From positions 4,684,001 through 4,748,000 of the forward strand of contig NZ_CP036299.1 of NCBI RefSeq assembly GCF_007752345.1: 64,000 nucleotides of DNA, read 5' to 3'. Shown piece after piece: positions 9,724 to 18,505 of this stretch. Each line of letters starts with the position of its first letter. Within the stretch, counting starts at the first letter, position 1. The notes beneath the pieces are model-generated. The model saw only the letters and a list, made by a program, of their open reading frames with translations, did no database searches and was not told where the DNA came from. The DNA is from Planctopirus ephydatiae. Lineage in GTDB: Bacteria; Planctomycetota; Planctomycetia; Planctomycetales; Planctomycetaceae. Position numbers and translations under genes: made by a program.

Positions 9724-10125
9724 ATGAGCCGATTGCGTGTTTACTGGCCTGATGCTGTCAGCGATGCAGAAGAGTTGATTGTTCCCTTCACTCCACTGCA
9801 GATGGATATCGCTCCTGAGCGAACCTCCAGGCGCCCTCAACTCCCATCGCGATCCAGTCGACATCCTCAGACGACGATCCGCGCCCCTCATTTTCTCGCT
9901 GCGAGCGATTCATATCCAACGCACGATGCCATCAACAGTTCCGTACTGGACCGTGCCCGCACGCTCTACCTGAACCGTTGCTGCCCCGATTGCTCCCATC
10001 CCATTGTCGAGCCCGTCGAACTCGACGATGCCATGGTCAATCGCAATGGCCAGCCCATCCCGGGGACAGCCACCCTCATTGGCTTCCGCTGCGATGCCTG
10101 CGACAACGAATGGCCCGCCCGATAA
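9724..10125 (+). CDS. Small protein with a C-terminal zinc ribbon, function unknown
   Basis: The 133-residue product is basic and Ser/Pro/Arg-rich for its first 65 residues, which look disordered. It ends in a compact domain with two Cys pairs, CCPDCSH and CDACDNEW, about 37 residues apart, arranged as a zinc ribbon. Such a domain commonly binds nucleic acid or another protein. ATG 9724 has AAGGA about 11 bases upstream; the frame is open further back to 9634. It follows 270 bases of non-coding DNA and is convergent with the TrhO-RluA fusion gene. No family name can be given. Confidence 0.7.
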   Translation: MSRLRVYWPDAVSDAEELIVPFTPLQMDIAPERTSRRPQLPSRSSRHPQTTIRAPHFLAASDSYPTHDAINSSVLDRARTLYLNRCCPDCSHPIVEPVELDDAMVNRNGQPIPGTATLIGFRCDACDNEWPAR

Positions 10126-10167
10126 CAATTGATCAGCGATCGAAAATCGTTCCTGTCGGCTGACTCA

Positions 10168-11970
10168 TCACGATACTGCTCCGGCCTCACCGGCCCATGC
10201 CGGTGGTGGAGCCGTAAACTCCATCGTTGTTCGATCCACTGGATGCTGAAAGCGAATTCGCCAGGCATGCAGACACATGACCTGCTCAGAATCCTTGGGT
10301 TCTGTCGCCAGTTCACCACCTGGCATATAGAGAGGATCTCCCAGAATCGGCAGTCCCAAATGCCACAAATGCACTCGGATCTGATTGGTCCGGCCAGTGA
10401 TGGGCCGCACTTCCAAAAGGCTAGTTCCATCCCCCAGACGCTGCACCAGTCGGAAGAGGGTACTCGCCTCGACTCCTCCCGATTCATCAATCTCGCGTGA
10501 ACCCATCACCCCGGCCACATCCGTCATGGGTGCATGGCATTCGAAGCTCTCCTCGGCAGGCTCGCCCTGAACTCGGGCCAGATAAACCTTTTCGACTTCC
10601 CGCCGGGAGAACTGTGGCTGCAAGCGCCCCGCCATGTGCCGCGTTCGCGATAACACCAGCACGCCCGTCGTCATCGCATCCAGCCGATGGGCCGCCCGAG
10701 GACTTTGCGGATCGTAGATCTGTGCCAGCAGGTACTGCAGCGTGTTGCGATGAAACCGGCCACTGGCATGCACCGGGAGTGGTGCCGGCTTGTTGATCAC
10801 CACGATCGACTCGTCTTCATACAGCCAGCGAATATCGGCATTCACAGCAGGCTCGATGGTTCCCGGCAAGCGATGAATGATCCGCTGGCCAGGGTGTACC
10901 GTCTCATCGAGCCGCATGGGCGCGAAGGTCTCGCTCAGCAGCCGACCTTCCAACTCAGCACTTTCCCACACGCCCGCTTCCAGATGAGGCAGCACCTGCT
11001 GCAGGAATTCTCTCACAGTCAGACCAGCATGCTTCTGCGACACCTGCAAAGGTCGATCATTCACATACGAAACACACCCGGGCAAGGGATCGATCAATCC
11101 CTGCAGCATTCTTTCACGTTCCCGCAGGCCGTCTTCCATTTCCTGGGCTGACGTTTTGAAACAGTAAGGACACGACTGACCGATGACATAGCGTGGATCG
11201 GCCTGTTCTTCCGGTACCAGTGGCGTCTGACACCTGAGACACTGCGTCGTCGAAGATTCCTCCAGATTGGGATCAACCCCCACCCGCTGATCGAAAACGA
11301 AGCACTCCCCCTGATAGTGAGCACTGCCACACTCTTCAAAGTATTTCAGAATGCCGCCATCAAGCTGATAGACCTGCTCGTAACCTTCCTTCACGAAAAA
11401 CGGGCCAGCCTTCTCACAGCGAATCCCTCCCGTGCAGAACATGACCACGGGCTGCTTCTTGAGTTCTGGAGGCAACTTCTGGCGCGATACCTCAGGAAAA
11501 TCGCGAAACGTCGCCAGATTGAGATCAATCGCGTTTTCGAATGTCCCGAGTTTGACTTCGTAATCATTGCGCGTGTCCAGCAACGTCACCGGGCGGCCCT
11601 CATCCAGCCAGGCCTTGAGCTCCTTGGGTGAAAGCTTCGGCGCGGGTTGCCGGCTGGGGTCAATCTCCGGGAGCCCAAAGGCAATAATCTCCCGCTTGAT
11701 CCGCACGAGCATCCGCGTGAAGGGCTGATGATCACTCGGGCTGTACTTGGCTGGCAAACCCTCCAACCCCGGGATCTTCCGCACCTCTTCAAGGAGTTCT
11801 TCCACCTTTTCCGGGAAGCCAGCGATGAACATATTGATCCCCTCAGTACTGAGGAGAATCGTTCCTTTCAGCTCCCGGGCATGGCAAAACGAAAGCAGTT
11901 TTTCCCGCAAGGGCTTCAAATCCGCCAGCGGGGCAAAACGATAAGTCGAAATATTCGTGTAAACTGACAT
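10168..11970 (-). CDS. Fusion of tRNA uridine hydroxylase TrhO (rhodanese) and RluA-type pseudouridine synthase
   Basis: One 600-residue chain holds two RNA-modifying enzymes. Residues 1-~225 match TrhO (YceA): an N-terminal ferredoxin-like domain (STEGINMFIAG) and a rhodanese domain with the catalytic cysteine loop CTGGIRCEKA. TrhO uses oxygen to make 5-hydroxyuridine at tRNA position 34. A Cys4 zinc ribbon (CLRCQTPL, CPYC) follows at ~240-275. A degenerate S4-like segment (~290-365) comes next. The C-terminal pseudouridine synthase (~375-590) has HRLDAMTTG with the catalytic Asp, plus RPITGRTNQIRVH. ATG 11970 begins at the TrhO homology; the frame extends back to 12153 without it. The pseudouridine target cannot be told from sequence. 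Confidence 0.92.
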   Translation of the reverse strand: MSVYTNISTYRFAPLADLKPLREKLLSFCHARELKGTILLSTEGINMFIAGFPEKVEELLEEVRKIPGLEGLPAKYSPSDHQPFTRMLVRIKREIIAFGLPEIDPSRQPAPKLSPKELKAWLDEGRPVTLLDTRNDYEVKLGTFENAIDLNLATFRDFPEVSRQKLPPELKKQPVVMFCTGGIRCEKAGPFFVKEGYEQVYQLDGGILKYFEECGSAHYQGECFVFDQRVGVDPNLEESSTTQCLRCQTPLVPEEQADPRYVIGQSCPYCFKTSAQEMEDGLRERERMLQGLIDPLPGCVSYVNDRPLQVSQKHAGLTVREFLQQVLPHLEAGVWESAELEGRLLSETFAPMRLDETVHPGQRIIHRLPGTIEPAVNADIRWLYEDESIVVINKPAPLPVHASGRFHRNTLQYLLAQIYDPQSPRAAHRLDAMTTGVLVLSRTRHMAGRLQPQFSRREVEKVYLARVQGEPAEESFECHAPMTDVAGVMGSREIDESGGVEASTLFRLVQRLGDGTSLLEVRPITGRTNQIRVHLWHLGLPILGDPLYMPGGELATEPKDSEQVMCLHAWRIRFQHPVDRTTMEFTAPPPAWAGEAGAVS

Positions 11971-12094
11971 GCCAACCAACAACTCAAACGGAAACTGACG
12001 ACCCTGAGAAACCTCGCAACCACACATTGAATTTAACATGCCCGTGAGCTGCTCACTATCGAACGAGTTTAACGGCACTTCAAAGGTTCTGATT

Positions 12095-13654
12095 ATGGAG
12101 CGGCAACTGGCACACTTCGCCTGGAGCCTGATCTTCTGTCTGATGGCAGGCATGTCCCTCGCCCATCCTTGTCAAGCCGCCCACGAACCCTTGGGTATTC
12201 GCATGACCGACCGTGCGACAGGACGCGGAATTCCGCTGGTAGAACTGACTTCCACCACTCACGAAAAGTGGTTTACCGACAGTGCCGGGTGGGTGGTAAT
12301 CGATCAACCCGATCTCATGGGCCGGGAACTTCACCTGGCAATCGAGTCACCCGGTTATCTCGCTCCCAAAGATGGATTTGGCATCACAGGCCAGCGGGTC
12401 AAAGTCGAACCGGGGAAGAAAGTGACAATTTCACTCGAGCGCCAACAAATGGCCGAAAGGCTCTATCGCACCACGGGTCATGGCATTTTTCGAGCCGCTC
12501 GCAGACTGGAAATCCCCAATCTTCCCAAAGAACCATCAACCGAGGCGCGCATTGCCGGTTGCGACAGTGTGCTCGTTGCCAGATATCGAAATCAACTCCA
12601 CTGGTTCTGGGGAGACACCCCTGTTCTCGAATATCCTCTCGGCAACTTTCATATGACGGGTGCCAACACACCTTTACCATCGGAAGTACCGCCTCTCGAT
12701 CAGCAGCCGCCATTTTATCACTACTTTGTCAAACCGGATGGTGCCGTCAAACCAATGATGCCCATGCCCGGAGATGGCCCCACCTGGATGGGTGGCTTAT
12801 TCACCATCCGCGATACGACCAGCCAGGAGCGTATGGTGGCTGGTTACTCCAAGATCAGGAACGGTCTCGAATCGTACCGCTGGGGCTTAGCCGTCTGGAA
12901 TGATGGCGAAAACCAGTTTGAACCACTTTGTGAGTTTCCCGCAGGAAAATCGTTCTACCCGATCTCGCAGAATCATGTCCTGCAGACGACGACCGAACCT
13001 GAAGACGATCGCTATTTTTACTTCTGCCAACCCTTCCCCCTGGTGCGAGTTCTGAAAACCTGGGACGCTATCCAGTCCATCGATCGCTACGAAAGCTATA
13101 CCTGCGAAGCTGCCCACTCGACAGAAGAATCGCCCGCTCTGGATCGCGATGCCCACGGGCTTTTGAAATACGAGTGGAAAAGTGGATTCAAACCACTCAC
13201 ATCGGCTCGACTTCAACAATGGATCAAACTGGGGTTACTCAAAGAACAGGAAAGCCTGATCGCTCTCACGGATTGTTCCACCGGCAAGCCCATCGAAGTT
13301 CATTACGGCTCAACCAGTTGGAATCCTTATCGCAAACAGTACATCACCATTTTCTCGCAGCTTCATGGCGAGAAATCGAAAGATCGGCCCGCCTCGACGC
13401 TGGGGAATGTCTGGTTGACCGAAGCCCCTTCGCTCACCGGCCCGTGGAGCAAAGCGACCCTCCTGGCCACTCACGGCCACTACTCCTTCTATAACCCCTT
13501 GCAGCACCCGGAGTTTTCCGAGCAGAAAGGCCGCATTATCTACTTTGAAGGGACATTCACCAAATCATTCTCCGGCTTGACCGAAAGCGTCCCACTCTAC
13601 GAGTACAACCAGCTCATGTATCGCGTCGATCTGGAGCACGTCAAAGCGGAATAA
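12095..13654 (+). CDS. Secreted protein with carboxypeptidase-regulatory-like domain and glycosidase-like propeller
   Basis: 519 residues beginning with a signal peptide (hydrophobic ~7-27, cleavage near CQAAHEP). Residues ~30-110 form a regulatory-like beta-sandwich (TDRATGRGIPLVELTS, then ESPGYLAPKDGFGITG, then KVTISLERQ). The rest is rich in aromatic, Asp and Gly motifs (WFWGDTP, TWMGGLF, SYRWGLAVW, YFEGTFT) as in beta-propeller proteins related to glycosidase clans. Catalytic residues cannot be assigned. Such proteins are common in planctomycete polysaccharide-handling gene sets, but no sulfatase or hydrolase partner sits here. ATG 12095 has AAAGG upstream and precedes the signal peptide directly. 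It is divergent from the TrhO-RluA gene, 124 bases away. Confidence 0.83.
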   Translation: MERQLAHFAWSLIFCLMAGMSLAHPCQAAHEPLGIRMTDRATGRGIPLVELTSTTHEKWFTDSAGWVVIDQPDLMGRELHLAIESPGYLAPKDGFGITGQRVKVEPGKKVTISLERQQMAERLYRTTGHGIFRAARRLEIPNLPKEPSTEARIAGCDSVLVARYRNQLHWFWGDTPVLEYPLGNFHMTGANTPLPSEVPPLDQQPPFYHYFVKPDGAVKPMMPMPGDGPTWMGGLFTIRDTTSQERMVAGYSKIRNGLESYRWGLAVWNDGENQFEPLCEFPAGKSFYPISQNHVLQTTTEPEDDRYFYFCQPFPLVRVLKTWDAIQSIDRYESYTCEAAHSTEESPALDRDAHGLLKYEWKSGFKPLTSARLQQWIKLGLLKEQESLIALTDCSTGKPIEVHYGSTSWNPYRKQYITIFSQLHGEKSKDRPASTLGNVWLTEAPSLTGPWSKATLLATHGHYSFYNPLQHPEFSEQKGRIIYFEGTFTKSFSGLTESVPLYEYNQLMYRVDLEHVKAE

Positions 13655-13680
13655 CTTTGGATCCGACATGATCAGGCCCG

Positions 13681-14181
13681 TTAGTAGTCAGGCAGATTCC
13701 TCAAGTCAAAACCTTTGTTAACTAGAAACCGTCCAGCCAGGTAGCATTCACGGACTTCCAGAAACATAAACAGAAAGAATGGAGCCATGATACAACAGGG
13801 GGACAAAACCATTACGCTCAGAAGAACAGCCATGCACCAGTAACTGACCTGCAATGAGCTCCACGGCTGGATGTTAAAATTCAGTCGGCAAGTCACAAGA
13901 CCTGCACCACAGGCAAACATGATTGACAGATAACCGAGGAACATACCGTCTTCAGGATTCCTGCGGAGAAATGTTAAAAGTCTCCACACCCCCAAACTTT
14001 TCACCTCGAAAGCTGCAAAAAGCAGGATCCAAGAGGATGGAAGTAAGTGAATCGCACCGGCAATAGGGCCGATCCAGAGTGTATTCCTGAGTGCCTTTCG
14101 ATAGATGAGTATCTGTGAGATTACTACCGCTTCGACCGGGTCGCGATCGTCGAGACGATCTTCTGAACCTGAAGCAATCAT
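13681..14181 (-). CDS. Multi-pass membrane protein of unknown function
   Basis: A 166-residue hydrophobic protein with about four membrane segments: IGPIAGAIHLLPSSWILLFAA, FLGYLSIMFACGAGLV, VSYWCMAVLLSVMVLSP and CIMAPFFLFMFLEV (each quoted in part). The N-terminus is acidic (GSEDRLDDRDPVEAV). The architecture resembles small planctomycete membrane proteins of unknown role. ATG 14181 is preferred; the longer frame to 14286 would overlap the HIT gene, whose stop is 25 bases upstream of this start. The two are thus probably one transcript. Confidence 0.7.
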   Translation of the reverse strand: MIASGSEDRLDDRDPVEAVVISQILIYRKALRNTLWIGPIAGAIHLLPSSWILLFAAFEVKSLGVWRLLTFLRRNPEDGMFLGYLSIMFACGAGLVTCRLNFNIQPWSSLQVSYWCMAVLLSVMVLSPCCIMAPFFLFMFLEVRECYLAGRFLVNKGFDLRNLPDY

Positions 14182-14206
14182 GTGGCCTGTTCCAACAGAG
14201 TGCTCA

Positions 14207-14614
<408 letters not shown>

Positions 14615-14729
14615 TCAGAAACCTGATCGCCAGAGCAGAACGGCCATTTGCCAGTTCTGTGAAATTTTCACGATGGCTGGATCCACCAATTGACAGCAGC
14701 ATCAGAAATGAACATCTTCGTTAAAGATC

Positions 14730-16706
14730 ATGCTAAATGACGATTTGCACGCACTCATGCCCGAGAGAATGATTATGCCTTCCACACTATCCTCCTGGTT
14801 CCGGCGGCATCTGGCCACACTGCTGAGTTTCACACTCTGTCTATCGGTTGTCGTCATGGGCAACTCTTTACTGGCCCATCCGGATCTCGAAGAAGATGGC
14901 CTGCTGACACATTTTGTTGTCGGTGGTCATCGTATTGAAAATGGCCGTGTCGAAGACCAGACCCATTCGGCCAAAGCCACGCTTGTCGGTAAACCCCAGC
15001 CGGTCACCATCGGCCCAGCCGAGGGGTTAGTCTTCAATGGAAAAGATGAGTACCTGCTGATTGCCGAGAATGTGGCGGCGGCTGGTAAACTGCTCCCCAA
15101 AAAAGAAATGACTGTCTCGGCCTGGGTGAACCTCAAATCGACAGGCCAGTGGGGAGCCATTGCCGGCTGCCTCGAAGATACCGGCAATTACGAGAAAGGC
15201 TGGCTCCTGGGCTACGAAAATGGAAAATTCTCCTTCGCCCTCGCCAGCAAAGGGAGTGATGACGGCAATGGCCTGATGACCTATCTGACAGCCAAAGAAC
15301 CCATCGAACTGGGCCGCTGGTACCACATTGCCGGAACCTACGATGGCCAGACGATGAAGCTCTACGTCAATGGCAAGCTGGCGAATGAATCCAAAGCACA
15401 ATCGGGCGAGATTCTTTATGAACCCAAATCACCTTATGTGATCGGGGCTTACAAAGATTCCAACGAATTTCATGGCTGGGAGGGCGCTTTTCAGGAAGTG
15501 AAAGTCTACAGCCGGGCTCTTCCCGCAACCGAATTTGCAGCCGTCGCCAAGAAGAACGAGAACCTCGTGAGTTGGAACCCTCCCAATAACACTAAGCTCG
15601 AATTTCTCGTGAAGCCTTACCTGCAGCATGTGACTTCGACATCGATTGTCGTCATGTGCGAAACATCACGACCGGCGATGACGAAGGTCAACTTTGCCAT
15701 ACGCCAGCCTTTCACTTTGAAGGCCGCCAGCGAAACTCCGTCGCTGATTCAGGAAGTTCCTCTTAAAGATCTTTCACCAGGCACAATCTACTACTATCAG
15801 GTGCAGTGCGAATCTCCCGATGGTCAATCGATCAAAAGTGAAATCTACAGTTTTCAGACAGCCTTTGGAGCGGACCGCCCCTGGGCTTTCGGAATTGTCG
15901 GCGATACCCAGCGCAACCCGGTCATTACAGCAGCCTGTGCCGACGGACTCTATGCACTCCGGCCCAACTTCGTCATTCACTGTGGCGATGTCGTCGATAA
16001 TGGCTTTGCCAAAAACCAATGGATCAAAGACCTGTTCGAACCTGCCCACAATCTTATGGCGCACACGGTCGTCTTCCCCACGATTGGCAATCACGAACAG
16101 AATGCCCACTGGTACTACGATTACTTCAGCCTTCCCAAGCCCGAATACTATTACACCTTCACCTATGGGAATGCCCAGTTCTTCATGATCGATTCCAACA
16201 AGCCTCTCGATCCTGGGTCGGAACAGTATCTCTGGCTGGAGAAAGAACTGGCGAAATCCACAGCCACCTGGAAGTTCACCTGCCACCATCACCCCTGCTT
16301 CACCAGCGATTCGGACGATTATGGAAACCTGACAACTGGTGCTGGTGAGAGGCAGCCCACCTACGGCGACCGCAATGCCCAGAAACTCATTCCGCTCTAT
16401 GAGAAGTATGGTGTGGATATCGCGTGGAATGGCCACATTCACGTTTACGAACGCACCTGGCCCATCTACCAGATGACAATCAATCAGAAAAAAGGGGTTC
16501 GCTACATCACCAGTGGTGGCGGTGGTGGACACCTCGAACAAGCCGCTGCACAGCGGGCGTGGTTCAGCCTCCATTTCAAACGGGCGTATCATTACTGCTA
16601 TGTCACGGCGTTTGAGAACACCATTCAATTCAAAGCCTACGACACCGAAGGACGATTGTTCGACACCTTCGAACTCACCAAGGACCAGCCAGCCCCCAAG
16701 AAATAA
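14730..16706 (+). CDS. Secreted LamG-domain purple-acid-phosphatase-like metallophosphoesterase
   Basis: 658 residues in three parts after a signal peptide (~25-50). A LamG/concanavalin-like domain spans ~55-270 (VFNGKDEYLLIAE, TVSAWVNLKSTGQWG, GAYKDSNEFHGWEG). A fibronectin-like phosphatase N-domain follows at ~290-380. A calcineurin-type metallophosphatase fills ~385-630, with its metal motifs in order: GDTQ, CGDVVDNG, GNHEQN, HHHPC and GHIHVYERT. Purple acid phosphatases hydrolyse phosphate esters; the LamG part suggests binding to polysaccharide or a cell surface. Export places it outside the cytoplasm. ATG 14730 is the outer start; ATGs at 14760, 14769 and 14775 lie just before the signal peptide and cannot be excluded. 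Confidence 0.9.
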   Translation: MLNDDLHALMPERMIMPSTLSSWFRRHLATLLSFTLCLSVVVMGNSLLAHPDLEEDGLLTHFVVGGHRIENGRVEDQTHSAKATLVGKPQPVTIGPAEGLVFNGKDEYLLIAENVAAAGKLLPKKEMTVSAWVNLKSTGQWGAIAGCLEDTGNYEKGWLLGYENGKFSFALASKGSDDGNGLMTYLTAKEPIELGRWYHIAGTYDGQTMKLYVNGKLANESKAQSGEILYEPKSPYVIGAYKDSNEFHGWEGAFQEVKVYSRALPATEFAAVAKKNENLVSWNPPNNTKLEFLVKPYLQHVTSTSIVVMCETSRPAMTKVNFAIRQPFTLKAASETPSLIQEVPLKDLSPGTIYYYQVQCESPDGQSIKSEIYSFQTAFGADRPWAFGIVGDTQRNPVITAACADGLYALRPNFVIHCGDVVDNGFAKNQWIKDLFEPAHNLMAHTVVFPTIGNHEQNAHWYYDYFSLPKPEYYYTFTYGNAQFFMIDSNKPLDPGSEQYLWLEKELAKSTATWKFTCHHHPCFTSDSDDYGNLTTGAGERQPTYGDRNAQKLIPLYEKYGVDIAWNGHIHVYERTWPIYQMTINQKKGVRYITSGGGGGHLEQAAAQRAWFSLHFKRAYHYCYVTAFENTIQFKAYDTEGRLFDTFELTKDQPAPKK

Positions 16707-16901
16707 GGATTGCTGATCACAGGTTCAATTCTGTCCCGCCGGCATGGTTCCTTTTGAAGCTTATGGCCTTGTCATGACGCCATATTGAAAGACATTCAGG
16801 AATCAACTCGCCAGATTTTCACTTGAATGACTATTCAACTGTGAAACAATAAGCGAGGGTAAGTTGCCCCGGTCGAATGGTTGTGATTGCTGGGAATCCT
16901 G

Positions 16902-17921
16902 ATGACAAAATCCGTACGAGCCTATGCCGCCAAAAGTCCGAATGCTCCACTTGAAGTCATGGAATTCCAATGGGGAGAATTACCCCGTGGACAAGTTGAA
17001 GTTCAGGTCGAGTCTTGTGGAATTTGCCACTCGGATCTTTCGATGCTCCACAATGACTGGGGGATGACACAGTTCCCGTTTGTTGGCGGCCATGAAGCGA
17101 TTGGAAAAATCGTCGCTGTCGGTGAAGGTGTTGATACAGCGAGAATCGGGCAGCGCGTCGGGGTTGGCTGGACATCCCACAGTTGCATGACCTGCTCCAC
17201 CTGCATGAGTGGCGATCACAATATGTGTGCCACAGCAGAAGGGACCATTGTAGGCCGACACGGTGGGTTTGCCGAAAGAGTGCGCTGCCAGGCCCAGTGG
17301 GCACTTCCACTGCCAGAAGCTCTGGATCCGCTGACCTCCGGGCCGCTCTTTTGCGGTGGAATTACTGTATTCAATCCTTTGTTGCAGTTTGGCATTCAAC
17401 CCACAGCCCGCGTGGGAGTGGTCGGAATCGGCGGATTGGGGCATATGGCACTCAAGTTTGCCCGTGCCTGGGGCTGCGAAGTGGTCGCTTTCACCTCCAG
17501 CGATTCCAAGCGTGATGAGGCCATGGAACTGGGCGCTCACCGCGTACTGAATTCTCGCGACGATGCGGCTCTGGCTCCGCATTTCGGAACATTTGATCTG
17601 ATTATTTCAACCGTCAACGTTTCTTTGAATTGGCCGCTTTACATCAATCTGCTGGCCCCTCGCGGCCGGTTGCACACCGTCGGTGCGATAGCGGAACCTG
17701 TTGCCCTGATTGCGTTTCCAATGATCATGGGCCAGAAATCCTTCTCAGGATCACCCACTGGCAGCCCGGCTTCCATGGCCAAAATGTTGAATTTCTGCGA
17801 GCGGCACCAGATCGCTCCCGTCACGGAAGCATTCCCCCTCAGCGAGATCAACAAAGCGTTTGATCATCTGAAATCGGGGCAGGCCCGCTACCGGATTGTC
17901 CTGGAAAGCGACTGGAAGTAG
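16902..17921 (+). CDS. Zinc-dependent alcohol dehydrogenase (cinnamyl-alcohol-dehydrogenase/YahK type)
   Basis: A 339-residue medium-chain dehydrogenase that oxidises alcohols or reduces aldehydes with NAD(P). The catalytic zinc site is CGICHSD (residues ~36-42) with GGHEAIG. The structural zinc lobe has four Cys: CMTCSTCMSGDHNMC. The cofactor site is GIGGLGHMALKFA, with the following SSDSK suggesting NADP preference as in YahK. Length is typical. ATG 16902 is preferred over TTG five codons upstream because homology begins directly after it. It stands alone, between the phosphoesterase and a long non-coding stretch. The physiological substrate cannot be inferred. Confidence 0.93.
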   Translation: MTKSVRAYAAKSPNAPLEVMEFQWGELPRGQVEVQVESCGICHSDLSMLHNDWGMTQFPFVGGHEAIGKIVAVGEGVDTARIGQRVGVGWTSHSCMTCSTCMSGDHNMCATAEGTIVGRHGGFAERVRCQAQWALPLPEALDPLTSGPLFCGGITVFNPLLQFGIQPTARVGVVGIGGLGHMALKFARAWGCEVVAFTSSDSKRDEAMELGAHRVLNSRDDAALAPHFGTFDLIISTVNVSLNWPLYINLLAPRGRLHTVGAIAEPVALIAFPMIMGQKSFSGSPTGSPASMAKMLNFCERHQIAPVTEAFPLSEINKAFDHLKSGQARYRIVLESDWK

Positions 17922-18505
17922 ACGCAAGTCCAATCTCATGAAACCTTTATATCAATTCCTCACAGAGCCCGGCACAACAACCAGAGTTTGTGCAGGGCTT
18001 GGCTTTGAGTGGGCAAGGATTTCGCTGACCGCATGCTGCCATCTTTTCCCAAGTGGTAATTTCTGCCTCAAAACAGCTCTTAAGTACCTCCCTGGGCAGG
18101 TCATCGGCTGAAAACGCCGAAAACGATTCAGTCCTGAAATTTCGTATTGAAAGAATCCTGAATTTTGGGCTTGATCCGGCCTGATTGCCGTTGCCCGTTT
18201 CTTTTCGATCTCGCTAAAACGCAAATGTTGATTGTTCTTGCCTTGGCGATTCGCCCCCAGCGATGAACCGACGGCAGCGACTCTTGACAACTTGACTTCT
18301 GCCATCTCTTGCCCGCCTGGATCTCTGATCCACGGAACCCGGCCTTCAGGTTCCTGCCTTTCGAATGCTTTTCCGATCTTTCAGTTTTCACTCCCGTCCC
18401 GATCACGACCCTTCCAGAAAAGTCGAGTTCCTCTACTTCAACTGGATGAGTCTTTCCGATCTCACCTGTTCGCGCCTGCCCTTCGCCACCATCTGAGGTG
18501 TCTCG
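17922..18505. other. Long leader/control region before the barrel/beta-helix gene
   Basis: About 580 bases with no credible gene. Short open frames on both strands (18128-18550 minus, 18232-18681 plus) overlap each other and have no homology I recognise. The region is C/T-rich just before the downstream gene. GAGGTG at 18496-18501 serves as the ribosome site for ATG 18506. A long 5' leader is possible; I see no riboswitch that I can name. Confidence 0.45.

Noticed and set aside
12169-12903. 244-codon plus-strand frame within the propeller-protein gene
   Set aside because: It is a shifted-frame shadow, very rich in Arg and Ser.
15774-16628. 284-codon minus-strand frame antisense to the phosphoesterase
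   Set aside because: The plus-strand protein carries all metal motifs; the minus frame has none.
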